Origin: CAZBBC01 sp964489835
GTDB taxonomy: Bacteria > Calditrichota > Calditrichia > JAJRVZ01
Reading direction: 5' to 3'
DNA: 35,858 nucleotides
Assembly (NCBI GenBank): GCA_964489835.1
Contig: CAZBBC010000030.1
Coordinates: forward strand, 1-35,858
The notes under the pieces were generated by a model. It ran no database searches. It worked only from the letters and a program-made list of their open reading frames with translations, and was not told the origin of the DNA. The first letter of the stretch is position 1. Each line of letters begins with the position of its first letter. A program made the translations under genes and the position numbers. Shown piece by piece: positions 1-9,140 of this stretch.

Positions 1-2
1 GC

Positions 3-605
3 CGTGAAGTGGTTGTTTTGCCTACTCAATCTGGTGATTTTAAGCTTTATTTATAACAAAATGTTTTACTTGAAAGCGAACATCATATCGCTCTGGTAAA
101 AGGGGGAATTCTGGATGAAAAACCGACGCTGGTCCGGGTGCATTCCGAGTGTTTGACCGGTGACGTTTTCGGTTCACAACGCTGCGATTGTGGTGATCAG
201 TTGGCAGCTGCAATGCAACAAGTTGAGAGAGAAGGCAGGGGAGTTGTGCTGTATATGCGCCAGGAAGGACGTGGTATAGGGTTAGTAAATAAAATATTTG
301 CTTATGCCCTGCAGGAGAATGGCAGAGATACGGTTGAAGCTAATCACGAGCTTGGCTTTAAAGCAGATCTGAGAGATTATGGGATCGGTGCGCAAATATT
401 AAAAGATCTTGGCCTGAAAAAAATTCGCCTGATGACAAATAATCCAAAAAAAGTAGTTGGTTTAGCCGGATATGACCTGGAAATAGTCGAACGAGTGGCC
501 ATAGAAATTAATCCAAATGAACATAATGAAAAGTACCTGAAAACAAAACGTGATAAACTTGGTCACCTGATATTAAATGGTGTTAAAGGAGGAATCAATG
601 ATTAA
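3..605 (+). CDS. ribA: GTP cyclohydrolase II domain (RibA or C-terminal half of RibBA), 5'-partial, with in-frame TAA
   Basis: GTP cyclohydrolase II opens the GTP ring in the first committed step of riboflavin synthesis. The reading frame enters from the left edge at position 3. Visible family marks are LPTxxGDFKLY near the start, the zinc-cysteine block HSECLTGD..RCDCG, the catalytic RQEGRGIGLVNK segment and TNNPKK near the end. The residues before the GTG at 138 (ALVKGG..PTLVRV) are also clearly family sequence, so 138 is not the natural start. A TAA at 54-56 interrupts this frame where relatives such as B. subtilis RibBA have Tyr, so one base change (TAT or TAC to TAA) would explain it. 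The gene is either freshly broken or the base is an error. The window does not show whether a RibB (DHBP synthase) half lies upstream. The stop overlaps the start of ribH. Confidence 0.88.
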
Positions 606-1062
606 GAAAATCGAAGGTGTGTTTAATGCTAAAAATAAAAACTTTGTCCTGGTAGTCAGCAGGTTTAATGAATTCATCTCAAGCAAACTGGTAGACGGAG
701 CGATAGATTGCCTCATCCGCCATGATACCGATGAAAAAAATATTTCCATCGTATGGGTTCCCGGAGCGTTTGAAATACCGATGACCGTTGCTAAACTGGC
801 TAAATCTGATATATATCATGCCATTATCTGTCTGGGAGCAATCATCCGGGGAGATACCCCACATTTTGATTTTGTGGCTAGTGAAGCAGCCAAAGGTATT
901 GCCCAGGTTTCAATTTCCACCGGTAAACCGGTTATTTACGGTATCATCACCGCCGATTCTATTGAACAAGCGATTGAAAGGGCCGGGACCAAGGCAGGCA
1001 ACAGGGGTTGGGACGCGGCTCTGAGTGCCATTGAGATGTCGAATTTGCTTCCAAAATTATAG
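598..1062 (+). CDS. ribH: 6,7-dimethyl-8-ribityllumazine synthase
   Basis: RibH condenses 5-amino-6-ribitylamino-uracil with 3,4-dihydroxybutanone phosphate to make lumazine, the penultimate riboflavin step; the family forms pentamers or 60-mers in the cytoplasm. The 154-aa product has the expected length and motifs: VSRFNEFI (substrate loop), VPGAFEIP, GAIIRGDTPHFDFV with the proton-transfer His, and the C-terminal TKAGNRGWDAA block. I chose ATG 598 rather than an upstream start at 577 because AAAGGAGG lies at 586-593, about 5 nt before it. The start overlaps the ribA stop (603-605), so the two are translationally coupled in one riboflavin operon. Confidence 0.95.
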   Translation: MIKKIEGVFNAKNKNFVLVVSRFNEFISSKLVDGAIDCLIRHDTDEKNISIVWVPGAFEIPMTVAKLAKSDIYHAIICLGAIIRGDTPHFDFVASEAAKGIAQVSISTGKPVIYGIITADSIEQAIERAGTKAGNRGWDAALSAIEMSNLLPKL

Positions 1063-1200
1063 CTTATTTATTTGAATTTGCCTGACCCGGATGGTTGCAT
1101 TCAGTGTTTAACTATATGAAAGATTTCCTGTAGTAAGTTCCTTTTTTATATTTTTATCTCATTTCATTAATCTGACCGGTCTGAAACAGGAGGGGTTACT

Positions 1201-2691
1201 ATGAATTATGGTTATTTTGAACTGATTGATATTATTCTGATATTCGTCTATGCGGCTATCCTGATTGCCATGGGAATTTATTTTACCCGCAAATCAGGTA
1301 CGGCTGAGCAGTTTATGGTTGCCGGAAGGTCTATTCCCGCCTGGGCAGCCGGTCTGGCAATCATGAGTGCCTATACCAGCAGTATTTCCTATATTGCCAC
1401 ACCCGGTAAAGCGTTTGACAGCAATTGGCATCCGCTTATTTTTGCCCTGTGTATACCGCTTGTTGTCTGGTTTGTCACCAAATACGCCGTGCCCTATTAC
1501 CGCAAAACACAGATCATCTCGGTTTATAGTTTTCTTGAGGAAAAATTGGGCGCCTGGGGACGGATATATGCGGCTCTGTCCTTTGTTCTGTATATGATTG
1601 GCAGAGCGGCGGTGATTCTGTATCTGGCCGGGCTATTATTAAATACATTTGTCCCCTGGAATATTGTGATTGTAATAATTGTCATTGGAGTGATTACGAT
1701 GCTTTATACACTGCTGGGGGGTATGGAGGCGGTAATCTGGACGGATGTAATGCAGTCGCTGATCATGATTGTTGGAATTATATTTTGTGCTGTTTACCTG
1801 ACGATGGATGTATTCTCACAGCCAGAATTTTTGATAAAGTCTGCTTGGGAGACCAATAAGTTCAACCTCGGCAACTGGGAATGGTCGTTCTCCTCCCGAA
1901 CCATTTGGGTGATGATCATTTATGGTGTCACTGAAAATCTTCGCAATCTGTTGGCCGATCAGAATTATGTGCAGAAGTATTCTTCCGTTGCCACGCAAAA
2001 GGAGGCAACCCGGTCAATCTGGATATCAATGCTTATCTATATTCCCCTAACTGTCGTTTTTCTCTATATTGGTTCTACTTTATTCGCCTTTTATTCCGGC
2101 AGTGAACATTTACTGGGGCCTGGAATTACTAAAGGGGATGAAGTATTCCCTTATTTTATCGCTACCGAGGTGCCTGCCGGGTTGAAAGGATTAATTGTTG
2201 CAGCGATAATGGCGGCAGCGATGAGTACGGTCGATTCGGCTCTGAACTGTTCGGCAACTGTTCTATTTCTGGATTTCTACAAACGTTATTTTAATCCCCA
2301 TATCGGGGAAAAAGGTAGTGTGATGTTCCTTCGTTTGTCAACGGCCTTGTGGGGTCTTCTGGGAACCGGATTTGCCTTGCTGATGATCCAGGCAGAGAGC
2401 GCCCTGGATATATGGTGGCAGATATCCGGCATCTTCGGTGGCGGCATCCTGGGCTTATTTATCTTATCTTTTTTAAAGGTCCGCCTACGCCTGTGGCAGG
2501 GTTTGGTCTCAATCGCAGCCAGTATACTGATCATCACCTGGGGCACCTTTGCCCGTGATCTGCCGGCCAGCTGGCAATGGGCGCAATCTGACATAGAGGA
2601 GATCATTATTGGTGCCCTGGGAACAGCGGTGCTTTTGATCGTCGCAATGTTTTTTCATCTGAGAAACAAAGGACAGGTAGCACAACCATAA
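1201..2691 (+). CDS. Sodium:solute symporter (SSS/SLC5 family)
   Basis: A 496-aa polytopic membrane protein with about 13 predicted helices, the usual SSS length. Typical family segments are the early FMVAGRSIPAWAAGLAIMSA block, followed by SSISYIATPGKAF, and the mid-protein YTLLGGMEAVIWTDVMQ and AAIMAAAMSTVDSALN blocks; the latter contains the Ser/Thr-rich helix that forms part of the Na+ site in this fold. Substrate cannot be read from the sequence; sugars, amino acids and carboxylates are all possible. AGGAGG precedes the ATG by about 8 nt. It ends 50 nt before the SLC12-type fusion gene on the same strand, so the two are probably co-transcribed, which hints at a shared role in Na+-coupled transport or osmotic balance. 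Confidence 0.9.
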   Translation: MNYGYFELIDIILIFVYAAILIAMGIYFTRKSGTAEQFMVAGRSIPAWAAGLAIMSAYTSSISYIATPGKAFDSNWHPLIFALCIPLVVWFVTKYAVPYYRKTQIISVYSFLEEKLGAWGRIYAALSFVLYMIGRAAVILYLAGLLLNTFVPWNIVIVIIVIGVITMLYTLLGGMEAVIWTDVMQSLIMIVGIIFCAVYLTMDVFSQPEFLIKSAWETNKFNLGNWEWSFSSRTIWVMIIYGVTENLRNLLADQNYVQKYSSVATQKEATRSIWISMLIYIPLTVVFLYIGSTLFAFYSGSEHLLGPGITKGDEVFPYFIATEVPAGLKGLIVAAIMAAAMSTVDSALNCSATVLFLDFYKRYFNPHIGEKGSVMFLRLSTALWGLLGTGFALLMIQAESALDIWWQISGIFGGGILGLFILSFLKVRLRLWQGLVSIAASILIITWGTFARDLPASWQWAQSDIEEIIIGALGTAVLLIVAMFFHLRNKGQVAQP

Positions 2692-2741
2692 CAGCAGAAA
2701 TTTGTGAAATCCAATATCTTGAATAACAACCAGGAATTGAT

Positions 2742-5700
2742 ATGCCTCAGCAAAAAAAGTTTGGTACCTTTGGTGGAGTATTCACACCATCAATTTTGAC
2801 GATCCTCGGTGTTATCATGTACATGCGTCTGCCCTGGATTGTCGGGCAGTCTGGATTTTTTCTGACCGCCGGTATCATTATTATTGCCCATTTAGTTTCT
2901 GTAAGCACGGGCCTCAGTGTTTCCTCTATTGCCACGGATAAAAAAGTCAAGGCCGGCGGTACCTATTATATTATCTCGCGCAGTTTGGGTTTACCCATCG
3001 GCGGTACCCTGGGCATTGCCCTGTATTTCGGATTGTCAATGAGTGTCAGTCTATATCTTATCGGATTTTCTGAAAGTTTTATAGGCTTCTGGGGATTAGA
3101 GATCACCAAGGATACGATTCGTTTAACGGGTACGATTGCTCTGGTTTTGGTTGGTACCCTCACCTTTATCAGCACATCGCTGGCAATTAAGACTCAGTAT
3201 TTCATTATGGCAGCCATTGGTCTGTCATTAGTGACAATTCTATTCGGCAGCACCGCATATGTACCGGTAGAACCCTTGTTGAAACCTGTATCAGATATGT
3301 CACCTCTGATCCTGCTTTTTGCTATCTTTTTTCCGGCGGTAACCGGATTTGAGGCGGGAGTATCCATGTCCGGTGATCTACAGGATCCGAAAAAATCAAT
3401 TCCCGTAGGAACAATCAGCGCCATTATGGCCGGCTTGCTTATTTATCTCGGGATGGCGGCTTTTTTTGCCTACCGTGTCAATGCCGATCAATTAATTAAT
3501 AATTCCAATATTCTGCTCGACCTGTCATTTTTTCCGCCGCTGCTCGTGGCTGGTATCTGGGGGGCAACGCTTTCCTCAGCAATCGGAAGTATTCTCGGTG
3601 CCCCGCGTATCCTGCAGGCCACTTCCGTTGACCGGATTACACCAGGGATCTTTGCTAAAGGCTACGGGAAGACCAATGAACCGCGTAACGCGCTGATCTT
3701 CACTTTCATCATTGCAGAAGCGGGAATTCTGATCGGTGAATTAAACCTGATCGCCCGTGTTGTGTCGATGTTTTTTATCACGACCTATGGATTTCTCAAT
3801 CTCAGTAGTTCACTGGAGACATGGGCCAGCACCGATTTCCGTCCTTCTTTCAAAATACCAGCCGCGGTCAGTATCATCGGCGCCATCGTCTGTTTTATCC
3901 TGATGCTGGAACTCGATTTTATCGCCCTGATCGGAGCAATCCTGATTATGGGAACGATATTTTTCTTTTTGAAAAAAAAGGAATTAACCCTCGAATCAGG
4001 GGATACGTGGGAAGGGGTCTGGGCCTCGGTCCTCCGTTACGGTCTTGACCGCCTGAACCGGATAGTCAAACAACCCCGTAACTGGCGGCCTAATATTATT
4101 CTTTTCAGCGGCCGGAGCGAAGCCCGTCCTCATTTGTTGCAATTTGGCCGTTGGCTTGTAAACAAACGTGGCATACTTTCAAATTTCAACCTGATTGAAA
4201 ACAGAGAATCCTCACCACTGATCAGAAGAGTTACCACCGTAGATGAAGACTTGTCCGACAAGTTTCATGGTATTTTTACCCGAAGTATGGAGGTAAATGA
4301 ACTCTATGAGGGGATGGGGACAATTACAAAAGTTTACGGTTTTGCTGGCATTGAGCCGAATTCGGTTATGCTTGGATGGGCAAGGAAAACTAAAAAACCG
4401 GAAAAATTTGCCGGTTTTCTGCGTATGCTTAATCAACAGGATTACAATATCCTGGTCATTGATTATGATCAGGAGCGTGGTTATGGTGAAAATAAAGTTA
4501 TAGATTTCTGGTGGCGTGGTGGAAGTAACAATATTGCACTCGGATTGACGCTGATAAAGTTTCTGTTAAGTTCTGACGACTGGGAAGATGCTGAAGCACG
4601 TATTTTGCTGGTCAACAATGATAGTTCCCTGAATAACAGAATCTACCGCAATATTAACCAGGTTCTTGAGGAACATCGAATAAAAGCACAAATAAAAATT
4701 ATCAATAATGCGATCGACCGTAAACCGATCCATGACATCATCAGAATTGAATCAATGGAGGCAGACCTGGTTATCATGGGCCTGCCGGAAATTAGAGAAG
4801 AAAACGCCCGGCAGTATATCGAGAGTACGGACAAACTGATCGATACGCTAGGCAGTGTCCTCCTTATCAGTGCTTCAAGTTTTTTTAAACCGATATCTAT
4901 TGGTATAGAAATGGAGGGCGATGCAGCACAGATCAGTGCTGTTCCTGAAAGCAGCTCCTCTGATAAAAGTGTTATCCCCCCACTGGTGATGCCGGAGGAC
5001 GAGGCAGCTGCAACGTTTATGCTAAACCTGAAAGAAAATATTGATCATGTTCTTAATCAGTTTGAAAGCAATGTTCTGACTCATTTCTTCGCCCTCAATA
5101 TTTCCTTGCTTGAAAAATTTGATGTTCTTATTAAAAAAAATTATGTGGAACTTGAGGAAGCGCTGTCGCAAAAGGAAATACACCGGAGTAAAAAAGTTCT
5201 GGCAAAATTACAAAGTAATTTCCTCTTTAATGCAGGCCGTCTGTTAGAGGACTATCAGGAAAGTAGTCTGCCGGAGCAAAAAGAAAATCTGCATGCAGGT
5301 CTCCAAACCCTCCGACAATCACTGCAGGAAATTAAATCAAGTACGCCGGCTGAACTGATTATTTTCCGTGATAAAATTTACACAGGAAAAAAATCTGCCT
5401 GGCAGAACATCTGGCAAAAAATCAGACGACGGCAAAATATAACCAAACAAAAAAAGAAAATTCGTGTTCCACTTCTGATCGAAACGGCTCAGAGGGAAAT
5501 TGATGAACAGGTTATTTACAACCATCTTCAAAAACTAGCGCTGAATAATTATAAGCTTTTTGCCGACTTGCAAAAATTGTTCACAGCTGCCGCCGATAGT
5601 CTGCTGCTTTTAGAAAAGAGTCTGGATAAGAATCAGGTTGATCATAAATTGCTGCAAGAGGAACACCAGCAGTTTGATGAGAAATTGCAATCAATAAATG

Positions 5701-7850
5701 AATCGGCGCAAACAGATTTTCAGCAGCTGAATATTGAATCAAAGCAAAACCTGCAGATCGTCTTACAGAATGTCTCTGACAGATTGCAGGCAGTCAATCC
5801 AACCAGGGAAATCAGAAGAAGAATGAAGGAATACAAGAAACGGAAAATCGGTGATATTCCTTTAACAGAAGTTTCTGCTGTCTGGATGGAAAAACAAAGA
5901 CTGGTTAACAATTTCTTTGTTGAAGAAATTTATATCAAAAAATTTCAAAACCGGGTTGAGACAATTCTGGAAAAGTTTTTAAATGAAATTCAACAAAGTA
6001 TCGCTATAAATTTTATCGATAAACTGAATGAAATATCTGCAAGTCTGAAATCGCTGAAAGGTAACGAAAAAGAGACTTTTACTATGCCGTTGATCAGCTA
6101 TAATCCTCAGCAATATCGAACGCTTTTTGAGGATCTCCTGCGCGACGTCCAACTTGCCACGGCAGATCTACCGGAAAACCTGGAAACCATCGCAGAAGAA
6201 TCCTATCAACGGCTTGAGGAGGAACCATTCGGTGAGTCCTCATCACTTCAGGTAAATTTACGACGCTATTTGGAATTTCTGGTTGAGACAGAAATATTTG
6301 ATCCGCTCCAGATAAAAATTTCCGAGCTGGACCAGGCTTTGCCTAAAGTGATTGATGTCGCCCAGGAAGTCATCCGCTTTACTAATCATAATTTAAGCCT
6401 GGCTGATGAGGACGAGGATACCACGGGTGAATCAATATCGGTTGTCATCCGAAGCGGTTTGGAAAGAATATCGCATGAAAAAGAAATCCTTATTGAGAAT
6501 CAGAAACGCCTGTATGAAGAATTCGATTCGATCCTTTCCACTACCTTTGATAAAATGAATCCATACCTCATCTCCAGATCAGCAGGCGAATTGAAACAGA
6601 CGATCAGGACAAAAGAAAGCAGAAAAATTATATCCAGGATTACCGGGTTGAACACAAAGATTAAATCCTGGATGAAAAACTTGATGGTCCGTCTTATATA
6701 TCAAAGAAGTGAGAGTGTACTTTTTGCTAAAAAACTCGGAAAGATCTCAACCGGGTATCAGACTGAAACAGGTCATATTGTGGAGGCAGTAAGTGACTTG
6801 TCACCGGATAATGAGGTTTTGCGGAAACTACCCCTGTATTATAGCCAGCTATTTACTGACAAGCGTATGTTAAGTAAAGAATTTCTGGTTGACCGTAAAC
6901 GAGAAATGGTGTGGGCGGCAAAAACGTTGGACACTTATAGACAGGGATACCGGGGAGCCCTGTTGGTAATCGGTGACCGTTTTGCCGGAAAATCTACCTT
7001 ATCACACCGTATCGCCTCAAAACATTTTGACCGGCAGAAAATTTTCCATGTTTTTGCAGCCGAAGGCGGTAGCATAGATCCAGCGTTGTTGAAAAACCAT
7101 TTGGCTGATGTTGTGCAGCGCCGGGGTAACATGGCACTGATGCTGAGCACAGTTCCAAAGCAGAGCGTTATGATCTTTCACGATCTGGAGCTCTGGTGGG
7201 AACGAAGTAAAGAGGGATTTGTACTTATTGATGAGATTCTTGATCTTATGCGTCAATACAGCGAAAATTGTTTTTTCATCGTGAATATCAGCAGTGCCAG
7301 TTACAAATTTATTAATAACATCAAACCTATAGAGAATGCCTTTATCAATGTTATCGAATGCCAACCTTTCGACTCGGAAGAAATACAGGAATCGATTATG
7401 TTGAGGCATCGATCGACGGGATTGAAATTTGAGTTGAGCGGACAAAAGGAGGAAAATATCTCAAATCTGCAACTGGCTCGTCTGTTTAATAAATATTTTG
7501 ATATTTCCGGGGGCAATATCGGGCAGGCGATGTATTACTGGCTGAGTAATATCACCAAAGTTGAGCCCAGATTGCTGAGAATTAAAGCACCAATGAGTTA
7601 TAGTAGTTATAATCTGAATAAATTGACGATGGAGTGGCTGGTCCTTCTGCAGCAATTTATTCTGCATTATCAGCTGACACCTGACAGGATTGAAAGAATC
7701 TTAAGTACTGGTCAGAATGAAGTTGATCAGTCAATTCAGTTCTTAAAGCGTTGCGGCCTGATTCAGGAATTTCCGAAAGGCATCCTGCGGATCAGCCCTT
7801 ATGTTCAGCCCCTGGTCTATAAACGTTTGGAAGAAATGGGCATGGTATGA
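2742..7850 (+). CDS. SLC12-type cation-chloride cotransporter fused to long helical region and C-terminal P-loop NTPase
   Basis: A single open frame of 1702 aa. Residues 1 to about 412 form the transporter core. Helix 1 (GVIMYMRLPWIVGQ, 23-36) and helix 3 (GGTYYIISRSLG, with Tyr75/76) closely match animal NKCC/KCC proteins. The ATLSSAIGSILGAPR helix carries Ser278-Ser279 at the place of the Na+-site serine pair of NKCC1. Residues 440-720 resemble the SLC12 cytoplasmic domain (NIILFSGRSEARPHLL; ADLVIMGLPE). Residues 750-1380 are charged, mostly helical and partly coiled-coil-like. A Walker A, GDRFAGKS (1411-1418), and a Walker B-like SVMIFHDLELWW (about 1475-1486) follow, then an SGGNIGQAMYYWL helical segment and a C-terminal winged-helix-like end. 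Family cotransporters are usually 700-1200 aa and carry no NTPase. The AGGA before the ATG supports the start. The stop overlaps the MscS-like gene by 4 nt. Substrate ions are inferred, not shown. Confidence 0.85.
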   Translation: MPQQKKFGTFGGVFTPSILTILGVIMYMRLPWIVGQSGFFLTAGIIIIAHLVSVSTGLSVSSIATDKKVKAGGTYYIISRSLGLPIGGTLGIALYFGLSMSVSLYLIGFSESFIGFWGLEITKDTIRLTGTIALVLVGTLTFISTSLAIKTQYFIMAAIGLSLVTILFGSTAYVPVEPLLKPVSDMSPLILLFAIFFPAVTGFEAGVSMSGDLQDPKKSIPVGTISAIMAGLLIYLGMAAFFAYRVNADQLINNSNILLDLSFFPPLLVAGIWGATLSSAIGSILGAPRILQATSVDRITPGIFAKGYGKTNEPRNALIFTFIIAEAGILIGELNLIARVVSMFFITTYGFLNLSSSLETWASTDFRPSFKIPAAVSIIGAIVCFILMLELDFIALIGAILIMGTIFFFLKKKELTLESGDTWEGVWASVLRYGLDRLNRIVKQPRNWRPNIILFSGRSEARPHLLQFGRWLVNKRGILSNFNLIENRESSPLIRRVTTVDEDLSDKFHGIFTRSMEVNELYEGMGTITKVYGFAGIEPNSVMLGWARKTKKPEKFAGFLRMLNQQDYNILVIDYDQERGYGENKVIDFWWRGGSNNIALGLTLIKFLLSSDDWEDAEARILLVNNDSSLNNRIYRNINQVLEEHRIKAQIKIINNAIDRKPIHDIIRIESMEADLVIMGLPEIREENARQYIESTDKLIDTLGSVLLISASSFFKPISIGIEMEGDAAQISAVPESSSSDKSVIPPLVMPEDEAAATFMLNLKENIDHVLNQFESNVLTHFFALNISLLEKFDVLIKKNYVELEEALSQKEIHRSKKVLAKLQSNFLFNAGRLLEDYQESSLPEQKENLHAGLQTLRQSLQEIKSSTPAELIIFRDKIYTGKKSAWQNIWQKIRRRQNITKQKKKIRVPLLIETAQREIDEQVIYNHLQKLALNNYKLFADLQKLFTAAADSLLLLEKSLDKNQVDHKLLQEEHQQFDEKLQSINESAQTDFQQLNIESKQNLQIVLQNVSDRLQAVNPTREIRRRMKEYKKRKIGDIPLTEVSAVWMEKQRLVNNFFVEEIYIKKFQNRVETILEKFLNEIQQSIAINFIDKLNEISASLKSLKGNEKETFTMPLISYNPQQYRTLFEDLLRDVQLATADLPENLETIAEESYQRLEEEPFGESSSLQVNLRRYLEFLVETEIFDPLQIKISELDQALPKVIDVAQEVIRFTNHNLSLADEDEDTTGESISVVIRSGLERISHEKEILIENQKRLYEEFDSILSTTFDKMNPYLISRSAGELKQTIRTKESRKIISRITGLNTKIKSWMKNLMVRLIYQRSESVLFAKKLGKISTGYQTETGHIVEAVSDLSPDNEVLRKLPLYYSQLFTDKRMLSKEFLVDRKREMVWAAKTLDTYRQGYRGALLVIGDRFAGKSTLSHRIASKHFDRQKIFHVFAAEGGSIDPALLKNHLADVVQRRGNMALMLSTVPKQSVMIFHDLELWWERSKEGFVLIDEILDLMRQYSENCFFIVNISSASYKFINNIKPIENAFINVIECQPFDSEEIQESIMLRHRSTGLKFELSGQKEENISNLQLARLFNKYFDISGGNIGQAMYYWLSNITKVEPRLLRIKAPMSYSSYNLNKLTMEWLVLLQQFILHYQLTPDRIERILSTGQNEVDQSIQFLKRCGLIQEFPKGILRISPYVQPLVYKRLEEMGMV

Positions 7851-8566
7851 AAGAATTATTGAATTTTCAATTTTCAGAATTTTCTGTTCTGACTGTCCTT
7901 TTTTTAGGAATACTACTCTCTTTGTTGATGGGTCTCCTGCGCCGGATTATCCTGAATAAAATCACGAAAAACAAAAAAAAACAATGGTATCAGATCTGCG
8001 AACTTGCCGTCTGGATATTATATACTGCCTGGGCATTACATAGTATATTGGGAGATAGTCTTTATTATCAAATGACAATCCTCCTGATTCTTATCGTGAT
8101 CGTTATCTGGGTCAGCTGGTTCGTTGTGAGGGACTTTATTGCCGGACTGGTCCTAAAACTAAATGATTCGTTTCAACCGGGACAATATTTTAAACTTGGC
8201 GAGATTGAAGGCACTATCCTCAGCGCTGACTATTTGCAATTAAATTTACATCAGGAAAATGGTATTATTATCAAAATCCCATATAATAAGATCAGCGGTG
8301 CTATCCATTATAAAGGGGAAGCAGAAGATCAGAGTATGCAGCATCAATTTGAGCTAGAAATAGCGGATAAGTATTCTCTTCAAGATGTCCGAAGTCTTGT
8401 ACGGGAGGCAGTATTACTATCAGCTGGTGCCCGGTACAGCAGGGAACCAAGGGTTATCCACAAGGGGACAGAAGATAAAAAACAAAAATATGAGGTAACT
8501 ATCTCTGCCCTCAGTCCAGACTATAATAAATTGATCGAAAGTAATGTCAAGGAGTATTTCAAGTAA
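7847..8566 (+). CDS. MscS-family mechanosensitive channel-like membrane protein
   Basis: A 239-aa protein with three hydrophobic helices (about residues 9-33, 45-67 and 72-99) followed by a soluble MscS-type beta domain. The junction reads WFVVRDFIAGLVLKL, then FQPGQYFKLGEIEGTI and IIIKIPYNKI, matching the family pattern 'NFIAGL..PFxVGDxIxVGxxEGxV..VxIPN'. MscS channels open under membrane tension and release ions on hypo-osmotic shock. The third helix is less Gly/Ala-rich than E. coli MscS TM3, so conduction properties may differ. The ATG overlaps the stop of the cotransporter-NTPase gene (ATGA), so synthesis is probably coupled, and the pair suggests uptake and release of ions under common control. 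Confidence 0.82.
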   Translation: MKELLNFQFSEFSVLTVLFLGILLSLLMGLLRRIILNKITKNKKKQWYQICELAVWILYTAWALHSILGDSLYYQMTILLILIVIVIWVSWFVVRDFIAGLVLKLNDSFQPGQYFKLGEIEGTILSADYLQLNLHQENGIIIKIPYNKISGAIHYKGEAEDQSMQHQFELEIADKYSLQDVRSLVREAVLLSAGARYSREPRVIHKGTEDKKQKYEVTISALSPDYNKLIESNVKEYFK

Positions 8567-8600
8567 GAATGATCCGAATTGGTGAGCGGGTGTATCCCTA

Positions 8601-8975
8601 TCAGTCTGAATTATGGTTTACTATTTCATAGGCAAAACCACCGGGATGTGCCACGTAGAAGGCACAGGTATTAATCTCCTCTTCGCTAAGATTTTCAGTC
8701 AAATCTTTAACACGCACAAATATGACATCCTCTCTGTCTACGGCACCAAGTTCAGAATATTCTGAATAGCCTAGCCCTTCCAGTGTTTCACCCTGTAACC
8801 AGATGGGGTCTTCATCAGAATCGGATTCATCTAATATCTCCTCGTTTGTCAAATTCTGAATCCGTTCATAATCGGAGATGGTTTCCCCGGCTTCGAGTTC
8901 AACAACAAAATCAAATGTGCTTAATGTGTTCTCAGTGATAACAATATCATCATCATTAAGAGATAATATTCTCAT
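8601..8975 (-). CDS. Acidic hypothetical protein
   Basis: A 124-aa protein that I do not recognise. It starts MRILSLNDDDIVIT and is strongly acidic, with a DESDSDEDP run in the middle and ending AFYVAHPGGFAYEIVNHN. No signal peptide, membrane helix or Cys motif is visible. I chose ATG 8973-8975 over an in-frame GTG six codons upstream because AAAGGGA lies about 9 nt before it. It converges with the MscS-like gene, 34 nt apart. Confidence 0.65.
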   Translation of the reverse strand: MRILSLNDDDIVITENTLSTFDFVVELEAGETISDYERIQNLTNEEILDESDSDEDPIWLQGETLEGLGYSEYSELGAVDREDVIFVRVKDLTENLSEEEINTCAFYVAHPGGFAYEIVNHNSD

Positions 8976-9140
8976 ATAGTATTTCCCTTTCACTTTTTAT
9001 AAAATCTTTCACCAGCAGAATCAAAAAGAGTTCCATCTTTCAAATTTTCGGTAATATAATCTATTTTTTAAATATTTATTGATATTTTTTATTTCTTCGG
9101 TTTGGGAAATATCGACCAGGTACACACTTACCGGTCAAGG

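Noticed and set aside
54..56. Recoding of TAA as an amino acid
   Set aside because: Many other genes here (for example ribH and trpR neighbours) end cleanly, and TAA is used as a normal stop in several of them, so code change is unlikely.
7017..7445. Minus-strand 142-codon frame inside the cotransporter-NTPase gene
   Set aside because: It lies opposite the NTPase domain, which has clear Walker motifs; no family resemblance in the antisense frame.
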